64,000 bases of DNA, from contig NC_083590.1 of the NCBI RefSeq assembly GCF_027579695.1, forward strand, positions 15,635,656 through 15,699,655, in the 5' to 3' direction. Under the pieces are notes generated by a model that was not told the origin of the DNA, made no database searches, and was given only the letters and a program-made list of their open reading frames with translations. This DNA is from Neoarius graeffei. Lineage: Eukaryota; Chordata; Actinopteri; Siluriformes; Ariidae. Each line of letters starts with the position of its first letter. The first letter of the stretch is position 1. Positions 10,962-21,247 of the stretch are shown here, piece by piece. The translations under genes were made by a program, and so were the position numbers.

Positions 10962-11435
10962 ATGCCTCATTCGTGTGCTGCGTTTAACTGTACCAACAGG
11001 TTTACCATCCAAACAAGATCACATGGGATTACCTTTCACAGGTGAGACTGGAAAAATACTTTTCATTGTATTTGGTCATTATAACGTAATTTTACGAACA
11101 GATTTTTCTGACTTTGTGGCTAATATGAAGTCTCGCACATAATAGCCGCTTGGTGAAACCTGTCTCCAAACAACGAAGTATTTCCTTCATAACTACGCTG
11201 ATTGTTGTTAGTTGCTTAGCTAACTTTTCACATACTATGTAGGTTTCCCAAAAATAAAGACATGAAAAAGCAGTGGGAGACAGCTGTGCGACGGGAAGGG
11301 TTTTCTGCTACTCCGTCATCCATGCTCTGCAGTGAATACTTCAGAACGGAGGATTTTGACAGAACAGGTCAGACAGTCAGGATCAGAGAGGGAGCTGTTC
11401 CTTCAGTCTTCAGTTTCCCAGCTCATCTCCACTGG
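10962..11435 (+). pseudogene. Two-exon THAP DNA-binding domain of a P-like transposase
   Basis: Exon 1 (10962-11041) gives MPHSCAAFNCTNRFTIQTRS then HGITFHR, with donor CACAG|GTGAGA. Exon 2 (11243-11435, acceptor ATGTAG) gives FPKNKDMKKQWETAVRRE, then SSMLCSEYFRTEDFDRTGQT and GAVPSVFSFP. Joined, these form a complete C2CH THAP finger (C..C..C..H) with its invariant W, F and closing AVPSVF block. Exon 2 ends near a possible donor (CTGG|GTAGGT). Downstream catalytic exons were not found before 12100, so only the DNA-binding half survives. Both exons are open, which leaves room for a domesticated or repressor-like product, but there is no evidence for one. Confidence 0.75.
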
Positions 11436-12099
11436 GTAGGTGTAGAGTTATAAGCAGTGAGAATTAGATAATACAGTGCCACACTATGATGAACGTTTTT
11501 GAACGTATGATGAATGTTTTTAACCTTTCTGAATGTGAAGGAATCAGTGATATATTTTGTTTTGGTATGGCGTTAGAACCTGGCCGAACTCAGTTTGGCG
11601 GTCATTCAGCTCACTTTATTCAACGAGAGTAGGTCTGTGTGGTGACTCAATAAATAAAACAGTAAACTTTTATTTTCATTCACTATTTCCAGTTTTTCCA
11701 CTATTTCCATCATTTATCATATTCAGTCTTGTAGGTTGGTTATTTTGGCCTCAGGTTTTGGTAGCTTGCTACGGTATGCTGACTGATTAGCTTACCTGAG
11801 CTATCTATCGCGTATCTGTCGCTAGTTTGCAGTGTACAGGGTATTCCGCACACTATTTATAACCATCACATTAAAAGTTATATATGTTGTTTTGATGCCT
11901 GTTTGTTTCCCAAATATATATGTGTGTGTCTTAATGGGTGAATAAAAGGCATCGAGTTAAATATTATTGTAGAAAGGGGCTTTATGAAGTTCAGTCCATT
12001 TACTTGCATTGGTTTACGGGGAAGATTTGCCACATCCAATATGGCGGACATTCTGACGTATCCCAGCAACGGGGCCACCAGCTCAATGCGGCGTCTATT

Positions 12100-12770
12100 G
12101 GCCCTTTTCCACTACCCTTTTTCAGCTCGCTTCAGCTCACTTCAGCCCGACACGGCTCGCGTTTCGACTACCAAAAACCAGCACGACTCGGCTCGCTTCA
12201 GCCCTGCTTAGCCCCTAAAACTCGCACGGTTTTGGAGTAGGGCTGAAGCGAGCCAAAGCGAGCCGAGTGGGGCTGGGGGCGTGAGCAGACACTCCCCTGT
12301 GCACTGATTGGTGAGGAGGAGTGTCCTCACATGCCCCGCGAGCACGCTGGGATCTGTAAACACCGCAAACCCGGAAGAAGAAGAATTACGAATTACGAGA
12401 ATTTCTGAAGCCTTATGCGCCTCGCCTCATCTATACGCTCTTGCCAGTATCTGTTGGCGTTGTCGGTGACAACAAGCCACAGCACCAAGACCAGCAACAC
12501 TAACGACTCCATGTCCTCCATGTTTATTGTTTACTATTCGGGTCGTGAGACTACCGCTTAAAAGATCACTGATGTCACTGTTTGCGCTGCTTAACGACAT
12601 CACCTGACGTCCACCCACTTTCGCTAACTCCACCCAATGTGTCCACCCACTTCCAGCCAGCACGGTTCAGCGCGGTTGTAGTCGAAATGCAACTCCAACA
12701 GCCCCACTCAGCTCGACTCAGCACGGCACGGCTCAGCCCGACTCAGCCGCGTTTGTAGTGGAAAAGCGGC
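12100..12770. mobile_element. MITE with 15-bp imperfect terminal repeats and CAGCTCGCTT-type internal repeats
   Basis: The ends GGCCCTTTTCCACTA (12100-12114) and TAGTGGAAAAGCGGC (12756-12770) match at 13 of 15 positions inverted. Both subterminal regions are rich in GCTCGCTTCAGC / GGCTCAGCCCGACTC. Flanking ATT (12097-12099 and 12771-12773) behaves as a 3-bp target duplication: removing the element plus one ATT restores the expected right arm of the P-like relic. A 3-bp duplication would suit PIF-Harbinger-related elements. No transposase. Confidence 0.7.
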
Positions 12771-12797
12771 ATTTGTTTGTATGAGTTTACACATGAA

Positions 12798-13547
12798 CAA
12801 GCCCCGAATCGCGGCGCGTCGACTCGACTCGATGCGGGGATTCATTTGGCGCGCGCTCTCAGACTCGACACATGATTCGAAGACTCGGATTCATCTGACC
12901 ATCACTATGTCAACTAAAAGAGCCGAATCAAAGAGTCGATTCATTCCCTGAACGGCACATCACTCGGAGTGAATCAGTTCTCCTGAAGTGAAAGTGTTTC
13001 TCTTTCAGCCTCGGCGCCATTTTCTTGCTGTTGGAGAAAATAAGAAAAATAAAGAAAAACTCCAACTCCAGGCAGAACCGGTGAGATTAATGAAGCCCAG
13101 CATGGAGTGCTGAGTAAAAGTGAGTGATGTGTTGGAGAGAAATGTGGTTGTATTTGACTGAGCTCGTGTAAAAACAGCAGTAAAGCTGCGGAACTGAAAT
13201 CACCTGAGAAGGTGTTTAATGGCTAAATACAGGTGCAATGTCCTGCATCAGTGACCAGTGTTTTCTCATAAGGAGTGTCTTTAGGCTGCTTTCTTCCCTC
13301 TGCATTTCCATTTAAAGGGACTGACTGCAAAGGCATCTGAAATTTATATGTATTGTATATAATGTGTGTATGTATCAGTGTATGGAATTTTCCTAGGTCT
13401 CACAAGAACAGTATCATGCGGAAGAGATTTGATCATTGTGATGTGCTGAAGGTTGTTTTTTTCCTCATGATAAAGAGTTTTGCTGAATTGTGGTGTGACC
13501 GGTTTGACCTGTCTGGGTTTTAGAAAACCTGTGTGGACATGGAGTTA
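12798..13547. other. Unassigned; CpG-rich start
   Basis: 12800-13100 is unusually CpG-rich (CGGCGCGTCGACTCGACTCG) and could be promoter-like or an old repeat. No exon with a reading frame can be supported. 13100-13547 is ordinary A/T-rich sequence. Confidence 0.3.
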
Positions 13548-13556
13548 CTCAGGATT

Positions 13557-14210
13557 TAGCCTGGGCCCGCCCATCCTAAGCGTGACGCAACACGAGGGCC
13601 TGTTCCGAGCTTAGTCTGGCCAGGCAGGCTATCTACAGCATTTCCAAGCTCCCGAAAAATCGGGAGCCAGTCAACTTTGAGCATCTCCAACGGCCCTGGG
13701 TAGAGGCGTGTTCAAGGCAGTGACGTAGTAGAACTGCGACCGGAAGCCATAGATTGTTTACAGAATCTATGCCGGAAGCGCTTCATTCACATCACGAACA
13801 TGGAGCAGCGGCAAGCATTTAACACAGCGGTAGATGCTGTATTGAAAGCATTCAACGGGAAGTTCTCATTGAAAATGGAGCAAAGAGCAGCCCTGGAGGT
13901 ATTTATTGAAAGGAAGGACGTTTTCGCCTTGCTCCCGACCGGCTTCGGTAAGAGTTTAATCTACCAGTTAGCCCCGCTGGTAGCCAAATCAATGGGGCTC
14001 AGCGAGAATCCTATCGTCGCGTCACATATGTCAGAGGAAAGAGTGATATGATTGGTTTAAGCTTCGTCACAGCCTTTTCTGGCTTCGACCAGTAGCAAAC
14101 TGAGGCATTTCAGGGAGGCGGGTCAACCACGGGCTCTGGGAAATGGTTGGGCTGAATAGCTTGGCCAGACCAAATGCTCGGAGAGCTTTGAAGTCGCGTT
14201 AGCCAGGCTA
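13557..14210 (+). mobile_element. Non-autonomous DNA element carrying a RecQ-helicase fragment
   Basis: It begins TAGCCTGG and ends CCAGGCTA, flanked by the perfect 9-bp direct repeat CTCAGGATT (13548-13556 and 14211-14219). A second inverted pair, GTCTGGCC near 13615 and GGCCAGAC near 14164, lies inside. A 9-bp duplication would suit a Mutator-like element, but the class is not certain. The interior contains an open frame derived from a RecQ-family helicase. Confidence 0.7.
13800..14051 (+). pseudogene. N-terminal fragment of a RecQ-type DNA helicase
   Basis: The 83-codon frame starts MEQRQAFNTAVDAVLKAFNG. It includes MEQRAALEVFIERKDVFALL followed by PTGFGKSLIYQLAP, which is helicase motif 0 (aromatic/Q-rich context) and motif I, the Walker-A ATP-binding loop GFGKS. 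RecQ proteins unwind DNA 3' to 5' using ATP. Here the homology stops after SENPIV, before the DEAD/DEAH motif II, and runs into element sequence with a stop at 14051. It therefore cannot be an active helicase. The related intact gene, if any, lies elsewhere. Confidence 0.75.
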
Positions 14211-14276
14211 CTCAGGATTACAGTCACTGATAGGAATGCAGATCTAACCAGTGAACATTATAGTTATAGGGACTGT

Positions 14277-14803
14277 ATGTATAAAGACAGCATTCAGATC
14301 TTTACAGATGGAGCAAAGGATTTGCAAACAGATGCCACAGGTTCTGCAGTTGCTGTGCCCAGTTACCAGGTGGAAATTAGTCAGAGAACTTCTGATGGTT
14401 TGAGTGTCTGTACGGTGAAATTGTTTACCATAATGTTGGCATTAGAATGGACTGAACAGGTAAACTGCAGAAATATATTAATCTGTAATGATTCCGTGTC
14501 GGCACTTACATGAAGACAGCTTCAGCTAGAAATCAAGATCTGCTTGATGAAATCCTGTTTACCAGTTCAAGAATGGTTAATCAGGGGAAAAATATCACAT
14601 TCATTTGGGTCCCAGCACATTCAGGCATCCAGGGGAACGAGAGAGTGGATAAACTCACAAAAGAAGCAGTCAAAAAAGAAACTGTTGAAGCGAGTATCAA
14701 ATTCTCAAAATCAGAGGGAAAGGCATCGTGTGGAGAAAGGGAAATCAACAGTGTCAACAGCTATAGGATAACGGGGGGAAAAAAGGGAGACATTTGCACT
14801 TAA
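14277..14803 (+). pseudogene. RNase H domain from a non-LTR retrotransposon
   Basis: Two overlapping frames read IQIFTDGAKDLQTDATGSAV, then SVCTVKLFTIMLALEW and NILICNDSVSALT. After a frame change at about 14510 they read FIWVPAHSGIQGNERVDKLT. These are the RNase H blocks FTDGS, E (here replaced by K in TVKL), D in CNDS, and HxGxxGNExxD. The arrangement matches the C-terminal RNase H of I/R1-like LINEs. The frameshift and the Glu-to-Lys change at the second catalytic position mark it as dead. Upstream reverse transcriptase is not present. Confidence 0.75.
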
Positions 14804-15125
14804 TCCAAAACAAAATAGGTATGTTAAGAAGCAGGGGATCAAACCAGAAAGAGCAAATGTTTATTTACTTTTTATGACTGGTTCTTTTTGCACATACAGT
14901 GATCTCATGCATTCAGTGTGGCCAATAAACTCTCGTGGAGTTGTGACCGTCAGCCAGTTCAGACTTTAAACCAACTTTTGATATTGTGGACATTGCACTC
15001 CCCTGGGTCTTTTGTTTACTCGCGCATGGCCAGAGCGAAACATGCTGGAGTTGTGTCCTGCTCATGACAGAGAATCAGGAAGTCTCCTCTGCCCAGCATC
15101 CTGCTCGCTAATGTTCAGTCTTTGG

Positions 15126-16716
15126 CAGGGCCGGAGTGGGCCCTGTTTTCAGTCCAGGAGTTTAATTCACATTCAGGCCACTTTGAAATGGAGGAGGAAT
15201 TTGAGTACATTAAAAAAGATAAAACAAATAACTGTTCTTTCACAATGCTTTTTATTTGGTTTAAATTCAGGTAGTGACAATGTATGTTGTTCGTCGTTCT
15301 CTGCATTACTTTAGGGTTAATAAAACTTCTATTATGTGGTAGTTTAATGACCACAAATGTAATGCAGAGACTGACGAACGATTTCATCTAGTATGAGACG
15401 GGGCTCCACTTAAAATTGGATGGTGTGTGGCCGTGTGTCTAATCCGCATATACATTTATCTGTGTCACCAACATGTCCCAAAGTTCCTTAGTGAAAATAT
15501 TTGAAAACACATCCAAAGGACATGCATCTTCAGAAATCGGCATCTTCGGCCCGGGTGTGGGAATGAACTTTTACGTCGGGGGCGAAATCCAGCTGACTGC
15601 CACTCCAAATAGCAAAGCAGCGAGTATGGCTGATTGTTTCGCGTTATTTAAGACGAATTACACAACACATTTTTAGTCACATAGTCTTAAAATAACGAAA
15701 GCACCCATCTCGCGTGCATTTGAACCAATGCTTGTGCATTACATGCCGCATACGCCTCAAAAATAATGGCAAATCAACAATGCTGGGTACTCAGCAACCG
15801 GCAGATAAAGCGTGAGGGCGCATTAGGCAACTCAAAAATGGTTAAATGAAATGTAGGCTAAAGCAAGTGTTCGATTCTGCTTAGAATATTGGCATACGCA
15901 TACACCTCTTCTAAGTTATATATTTAACAACAATTATTTAACATCAAATATGACTTCTAGGCCTATGTGTTCCTAACCACAATGTGCGCACGCCTGTGGA
16001 AATGCACGGTGTGACAGCGAGATGAAATAGGCTGGATGAGGAAATAACGCACAACAGCACATTTGGGACCTGTTCATCTAAAATTGTTAATAACTGGGAT
16101 GTAAAGCAATGTCTGGTTCTTCTTAGAGTTAAGACATACACCACATCTATACCGTGTAAATTGCGAGATTTCACATGACATCAAAAAGCTGAATTGACAT
16201 CGCAAACTATCAACACATTATAAGCCTAGCATAGACTGATAAAATCGACAAACAGGGTTATCATACTCCATATCTTTCGTAACCTACCAGCTGGTCTTGA
16301 GAACATATCTGTCAATTTGGCACATTTTGCTGCCACCCTCCTTCCTTTTTTAAGCTTCGCCCTTTTGGTTCCACCTGGCCTCTTTCTGCCCTCCATCACT
16401 GATGCGCACTGTTTCGCACCAATGTTGTTTAAGTTCCCCGCAATACAGAGGAGGAGTCTTGGACCAAACCAACTGCAATAGAGGGGAGGGGAGAATTTCC
16501 TTATTTGGTAGCACCTATTTAATCTGCTGCGATGCTGTCGGCGTCTGGGCTGCCATGTGAAAATGCAGAGTGCAGTTGAATTGATGATAATTAATGCAAG
16601 AATAAGATCAGTGACCAAAATTAGTGAAAATTATTTTCCCTATGCTCCAAGCAGGCCACCATTGATGGTTTGGGCTGGGGATGGTCCTGGCTAAATATAG
16701 GGCCACCCCGGCATTG
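15126..16716 (-). mobile_element. hAT transposon with perfect 8-bp target duplication
   Basis: The left end CAGGGCCGGAGTGGGCCC and the right end (reverse complement CAATGCCGGGGTGGCCC) are imperfect terminal repeats. The flanks are the identical 8-mer GTCTTTGG (15118-15125 and 16717-16724), the classic hAT duplication. Excising the element and one 8-mer restores the LINE reading frame. The interior has a first-exon relic of a transposase on the minus strand and otherwise no coding sequence. Confidence 0.9.
16288..16396 (-). pseudogene. Transposase first exon inside the hAT
   Basis: Minus-strand ATG at 16396: MEGRKRPGGTKRAKLKKGRR, then VAAKCAKLTDMFSRPA, ending at a donor (CAGCTG|GTAGGT). A basic lead followed by KCAKLTDMF-type text is typical of the first exon of TTF/ZMYM-like hAT transposases in fish. 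No later exons are left in this element. Confidence 0.55.
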
Positions 16717-16967
16717 GTCTTTGGACAACAGAGTGGACGAGCTGCGTGCACGGATTAAACACCAGAGGGACATCAGAAACTGCTGTGCTTTGGCGTTCAC
16801 AGAGACATGGCTGGAGCCCTGCATTCCCGACTGTGCAGTCACACCGGAGGGTTTCACTGTTTATGGGAGGGGTGTGTGCACGCTTTATGGTTAAATCTTC
16901 ATGGGCCACAGATGTTTGCATCTTAGCAAAGTATGGAACTGAACTAGATCCACGAAACAAAAGATGA

Positions 16968-17890
16968 ATCTATAATTTTTCTGTTACTGCTTCTCTATTC
17001 TTGTTTCTTTCTCTGGAAGATCAAAATATTAGGGGTATAACTCCATACTCGCTACCGTGGAGTCGAGCCCCTGCATTCTAAGGCTAAGATAGCAAAGCAC
17101 TAGCGAGAATGATTTAGTTATCTCTCCAGAAAAATGACACGTCATCTAACCTTGCTCTGTCTTGCAACTGCACTCATTTGGCAGGCTTTCCTTTTCTTTT
17201 CCACGAGTGGGAGAACCGAGTGCGCCATGTTTGTCCATTCTGACTTGTTTTGGTTAAAAGTAGGTCAGACACGCCCCACAGTGGTCACGTGATGTTGTTG
17301 TTTACTTGCTTCAGTGATCTCCAGAATCGTAAAATATGGGACACTTTTTATCTTGGCAAAACGTTTCCACACAGGATACACTGTGTGCGCGTGCATCAGT
17401 GAAACATCTCAAAAATCCAACAGCAACGTTTTACCCAGAATTCAACTTTGCAATTAGAACGTTTAACTGATGTAGAATTTTTTACACACCAGATTCTCTG
17501 TGTTCTTGGCCATGCTGATGGTAAACAAAATGAGGAAACGTAACCCAAGGAGCTGCTGACTCTGGGTTATTATTGGTTTGTTCCTGTGTCTTTCAGGGAG
17601 TCCGTGAGCTGGACTAGTGAATAGAGTAAAGTCTGGCTCAGAAAACAAGATGCCACGTCTCAGCATTTTCAGCACAACTGACAAAATATATTTAGTATCA
17701 CGGTCCATGTGATCCCTCAGTAAAAACAGATCATGGATCGTTCACGGTGTAAAACAGTCATATCACACACCCCTACTTTAGGCTCACAGAAATCATCTCT
17801 GTTTAGTGCAACTGACTTCAGACTGACTGACTTCTGGATCAGAATTTATTCAAACTAAAACCCATTTAATGCTGGTAAAGAGAAAGTAGG
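16968..17890. other. No gene recognised
   Basis: Mixed sequence without coding blocks, RNA genes or clear repeat ends. Confidence 0.3.
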
Positions 17891-18247
17891 ATTAGACTTA
17901 GGGTGACCAGACGTCCCGGTTTTACCGGGACAGTCCCAATTTGGGGTTGTGTGTGTCCCGAGTCCCGACAAAAGTCTGTCGGGACACGGATATGTCCCGG
18001 TTTTCGCCACTCGCGATGTTTGCGACTGAGCAGCGTGGGAATCATTAGCGGAGAAATGTCTGCATTTACTATTTTGATGAATTGACAGGAATCGCAAACT
18101 TTCCTGGTTACTGCCCTGTGGCATGCGTATTTATTTAGCCACATTATTCCAGACAACAGAACGTGTTGCCATGCAACAATAAAATAAACATTAACTGGCG
18201 CGAATGTTCTTTGTGTAGCAGCTAGCAGCAGTAATGCCGCAGCAATT

Positions 18248-18339
18248 ATGCCGAAAAGAAAATGTACCTTTTCCAAAGATTTACAGGGCACCTACCCCTT
18301 CCTCCAAGAGGTGCAGAACAATGCGCACGAAGCCACACT
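18248..18339 (+). pseudogene. First exon of a hAT-type transposase
   Basis: ATG at 18248 gives MPKRKCTFSKDLQGTYPFLQ then EVQNNAHEATL, ending at a donor CACACT|GTAAGT (GT at 18340). An MPKRKC..F...LQ..YPFL start is a recurrent N-terminus of fish hAT transposases, in which a zinc-finger exon normally follows. That following exon is missing here. Confidence 0.6.
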
Positions 18340-18464
18340 GTAAGTGCTTTGTTCTTGTACGGAGTTGGGTAGCCTATGTTGCAAATGCTGTGCGCTCCTG
18401 TGGGGGCTTTCCTCGGGCTGTCGCCCCTCTCCTCCTTTACTGCTGTTTTGTTTGAGTGTATATT

Positions 18465-19097
18465 TACGGAAGCCGCGAGAGGCCCTTCATATAATCTTTT
18501 TTTTATTCACCTTGTTATCCCGAGATAACGACATAATTAATTCAGGATCTCGAGAAAACAACACAACTAATTCGAGATCTCGAGAAAACAAAACCATTAT
18601 TCCGAGATCTCGAGAAAACAAAACAATTATTTCATGATCTCAGCTGGATCACTGTATCTCCGTCGGTAGAGACGAAGCCGGGCCAGTCTTCTGCGGAGGT
18701 GCCACGGACTAATTTTGAAATTATCCCTTATTAAAAGACTTAATGCAATCTCTCCCTGTGTCAACCCCTGATCAAAATATTGCCTTATTAGGTGATCGAT
18801 TATATCAGACATTCTAATGACCAAAGTTGCATCTATACAGAATGAGAAATAGCCCCAAAGTCAGCATATCACAAGTCTCTTGGCGCACCTGAATGAACCA
18901 TTTCTCAGCTGTTTACTCGAGATCATGAAATAATTGTTTTGTTTTCTCGAGATCTCGGAATAACGGTTTTGTTTTCTCGAGATCTCGAATTAGTTGTGTT
19001 GTTTTCTCGAGATCCTGAATTAATTATGTCGTTATCTCGGGATAACAAGGTGAATTAAAAAAAAGGATTATATGAAGGGCCTCTCTCGGCTTCTGTA
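18465..19097 (-). mobile_element. Nested element with ~180-bp near-perfect inverted repeats
   Basis: The arms 18465-18645 and 18918-19097 are almost exact inverted copies, each with three or four tandem CGAGATCTCGAGAAAACAAA units and a GTTATCCCGAGATAACG palindrome. The outer ends TACGGAAGCCG and CGGCTTCTGTA are flanked by GTGTATATT at 18456-18464 and 19098-19106 (a 9-bp duplication). The short middle carries an N-terminal integrase-like fragment on the minus strand. The class is not assigned with confidence. Confidence 0.8.
18627..18824 (-). pseudogene. N-terminal fragment of an integrase-core-type protein
   Basis: The 65-codon minus frame reads VIRMSDIIDHLIRQYFDQGL, then TQGEIALSLLIRDNFKISPW and HLRRRLARLRLYRRRYSD. 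A helix-turn-helix preceding 'LRRRL..LRLYRR' is the N-terminus of a fish family that elsewhere, from memory, continues into a DDE integrase core (Ginger-like). The catalytic core is absent and the frame runs into the inverted arm, so it is a truncated derivative. Confidence 0.5.
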
Positions 19098-19689
19098 GTG
19101 TATATTCTCAAATCACTTGTCTCTTTTTTGTTTCTGTTTAACATACCATTCTGACAGTTTGGCCATATTGCTGTGTTGAACAGCTTGTTGCACCTTCAAT
19201 TAAAGTGTTCACTTTTGTACACATCTTCCTTTATTCATTCAGTTGTGGGGAATGGTTAGTAAGGTTGACTCTGACCTAGGCTATGTTGAGGTCACATATC
19301 TACTTTTTAAGTTCATGCTATAGTGCATACAATTTTAGAGATATAGCCTACATGTGCATATGCATTCTTCTTGGTGTTCTCACAAACAGGTGAAATAAAT
19401 CAGTTTAAATTTGGCCTATGGACATAGCCTGGCCTATTCTCAGCCATTACAAAATCTGTTGTCTGACCATAATTTAACTGATCTGTATACCACTATGCTA
19501 CTAGATAACAAAATGCCTGTTTGTTTTATTTCATGTGAGATGTTGATAAATGTGAGCTTCAACAAAATGATAAGAGCACCTCTCTGAGTGTCACGTTTAC
19601 ATAAAAAAAAGGTGTGCGTGCACGAGCATGGTCGCGCACAAAAGTGTCCCGGTTTCAGACTAGGGAAATCTGGTCACCCTAATTAGACT

Positions 19690-20157
19690 TAAAGTAGCCC
19701 TTCTATTAACTACAGATGATTTTAGTCGCCTCCTGCTTCAGCTTTTTTAGTGAAGGCATCACAGCTGACCTGCTTGGACTTCAAACTGTGTCTCCTCCTT
19801 TCCAGCAGAGGTCTCAATCCCCTTGTTACTGAACTGGTCACCTCACCTCCTGTCTAGACAGACAGACAGACACACACACGCACAAACTCTTGTCTTCTAC
19901 ATCTGATGGGACATGATGCTACTGCATAACCACTAAAACTACTCTTCATCTGAATCCTCCTGCTTCTTAAGTTTGGAGTCTTTCGCATGTGCAGTTCATT
20001 CGATGTGAAAGATTTTTTTCCTCCAAGTTTCACAAAATGTTTGTAATTTTTTTTCCACTGATTTTTAGGAGTGTAATTCATTCACTCCAAGAGCTCAGCG
20101 TCTTCAGGAATCAGCAGTGAGTCCATGAGCTGTGTGTCCATACACTAATATTCAAAA
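19690..20157. other. Region before the putative first NLR exon
   Basis: No coding blocks. There is a short CAGA/CA repeat near 19855-19880 and a T-rich tract at 20048-20055. It could hold a promoter or 5' UTR, but I cannot identify elements. Confidence 0.25.
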
Positions 20158-20210
20158 ATGGAGAGCTGTGATCTGGACACAAATAATGTGACCCCACCCT
20201 CAGAAAAGTG
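20158..20210 (+). CDS. Putative first coding exon of the NLRC3-like gene
   Basis: ATG at 20158 gives MESCDLDTNNVTPPSEK and leaves 2 nt before a donor GTG|GTAAAC (GT at 20211-20212). The 2-nt phase exactly fits the next NLR exon, which starts with 1 nt before its first full codon. Fish NLRC3-like proteins start with a short acidic, Ser/Pro-containing exon of this kind. Recognition is by phase, position and composition only; there is no domain, so the call is tentative. Confidence 0.4.
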
Positions 20211-21127
20211 GTAAACTGCCATGTTCTAATATTTTAGTCATTAACTGTTCATATCTGAAATATGGAGTGAGGATATCTGAAAAGATAAACTGAACAAAAA
20301 TTTATACTGAGAATAAAAAGTTAAGTCACCACTTGAAAAAAATGGCAGATTCTGTTCATTGTTAGTAAAATTATGTTCTTATAAAATTTAAAAATGCAGT
20401 CGTATGAGACAATACACTAAAGCCACGATATGAATCATATCCCAATCCAGGCTTCACAGGACCAGACTGATGAGACGGTGTTGACACAAAACATTACATT
20501 TTAAAGTGTAATACATTCATTTTGGTTTGTAAAGGCAGCAAATCAAACCACTGCAATATCAATACAGTCGGGGTGTTAAACTCAGATCCTGTATCAAATC
20601 CAGGCGTTTATTTTAACCTGCATTTCAGACCGTGGTCAATCCAGCCGTGATAGACACTGGAGTGCGCGTATGCATATACAGCGGTTTACTGTAACTACCT
20701 TCAGATGGCTCCACTACAGATCTGCTGTGAATTCTGGGTAGTGTGAAAATGTTAAGCAGTCGTGTTCTACAGGCTGTTTCAGTTTTATTGTTTCCAAGTT
20801 CACGCGGGCCGAATGAAACGAGGCTGTGGGCCTGGAGTTTGACCCCATGTGCCATAACACTTCCTTCTGATTACCTTCACTTTCTGGACTGTTCAGTCAG
20901 CGTGCTTTGAGACAGTTAGGTTTCCACTCTAGAACTCTGTACTCTGTGGGCTACAACCTCTGGTGCTGCCACCTAGTGTGTAAGAAGAGGTAGAGCTCAT
21001 AAAGAATATTCAACAGAAATATCACAATACATGAGATGAGCAGCAAATTCGTCTCTCCCAGTATTTTGTGTTGTGATATTTGAGACAATGAAATTCTGTC
21101 TCATGCCTCCTCTATAATGTTGTACAG

Positions 21128-21247
21128 TAAACTCCAGAGAAAGAGATCAGACTCATCAGAACCCAGCTGTGTCTCCATGAAGAGTGATCGGTCTATGGGT
21201 CTTCCTTATACGAACTTTAAAAATGGAAACCCCTCATCTGTGCACAG
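21128..21247 (+). CDS. N-terminal repeat exon 1 of the NLRC3-like receptor
   Basis: The exon follows an acceptor TTGTACAG and ends at CACAG|GTAAC. It encodes KLQRKRSDSSEPSCVSMKSD then RSMGLPYTNFKNGNPSSVHR. The block SEPSCVSMKSDRSM is the signature repeated N-terminal segment of teleost NLRC3-like (FISNA-NACHT-LRR) proteins, usually present in one to several tandem exons. The segment is thought disordered and has no known catalytic role. Phase is 1 nt in and 2 nt out, the same as the next copy, so the exon is a symmetric cassette. Confidence 0.8.

Larger units (their letters stand above)
10825..12797 (+). mobile_element. Longer P-like relic with two THAP exons, itself carrying a MITE
   Basis: The left end (TACACATAGACATATAAACA, then TAGACGCCGCC) and the right end (reverse complement of GCGGCGTCTATT + TGTTTGTATGAGTTTAC, split by the MITE at 12100-12770) are inverted relatives. 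Inner CACATCCAATATGGCGG motifs occur in both arms (about 10890-10910 and 12031-12047). It is homologous to the relic at 8411-9219. Exact termini are uncertain by tens of bases. Confidence 0.55.
15089..16967 (+). pseudogene. LINE endonuclease N-terminus, split by a hAT element
   Basis: 15089-15125 encodes LPSILLANVQSL. The same frame resumes after the hAT insertion with DNRVDELRARIKHQRDIRNC (from 16724), then LAFTETWLEPCIPDC and VTPEGFTVYG. These are the Asn-loop (ANVQSL) and Glu-loop (TETWL) blocks that start an apurinic-type endonuclease of CR1/L2-like LINEs. The frame is lost near 16880 by a small indel; GGVCARFMVKSSW in another frame continues the homology. Only the first ~90 codons of ORF2 exist. 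Confidence 0.75.
17899..19681 (+). mobile_element. hAT transposon with 13-bp inverted ends and 8-bp target duplication, host of a nested element
   Basis: The ends are TAGGGTGACCAGA (17899-17911) and TCTGGTCACCCTA (19669-19681), a perfect inverted pair. The flanks are the 8-mer ATTAGACT (17891-17898 and 19682-19689). Subterminal CCCGGTTTTACCGGGACAG repeats recall transposase-binding arrays. The interior has a first transposase exon at 18248 and is interrupted by the inverted-repeat element at 18465-19097. Confidence 0.88.

Noticed and set aside
12800..13100. CpG-rich stretch as the NLR promoter
   Set aside because: No exon or splice donor linked to the downstream NLR exons could be shown, and three transposons separate it from them.
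13800..14051. Functional RecQ helicase gene
   Set aside because: The frame ends before motif II and lies inside a small element with target duplications.
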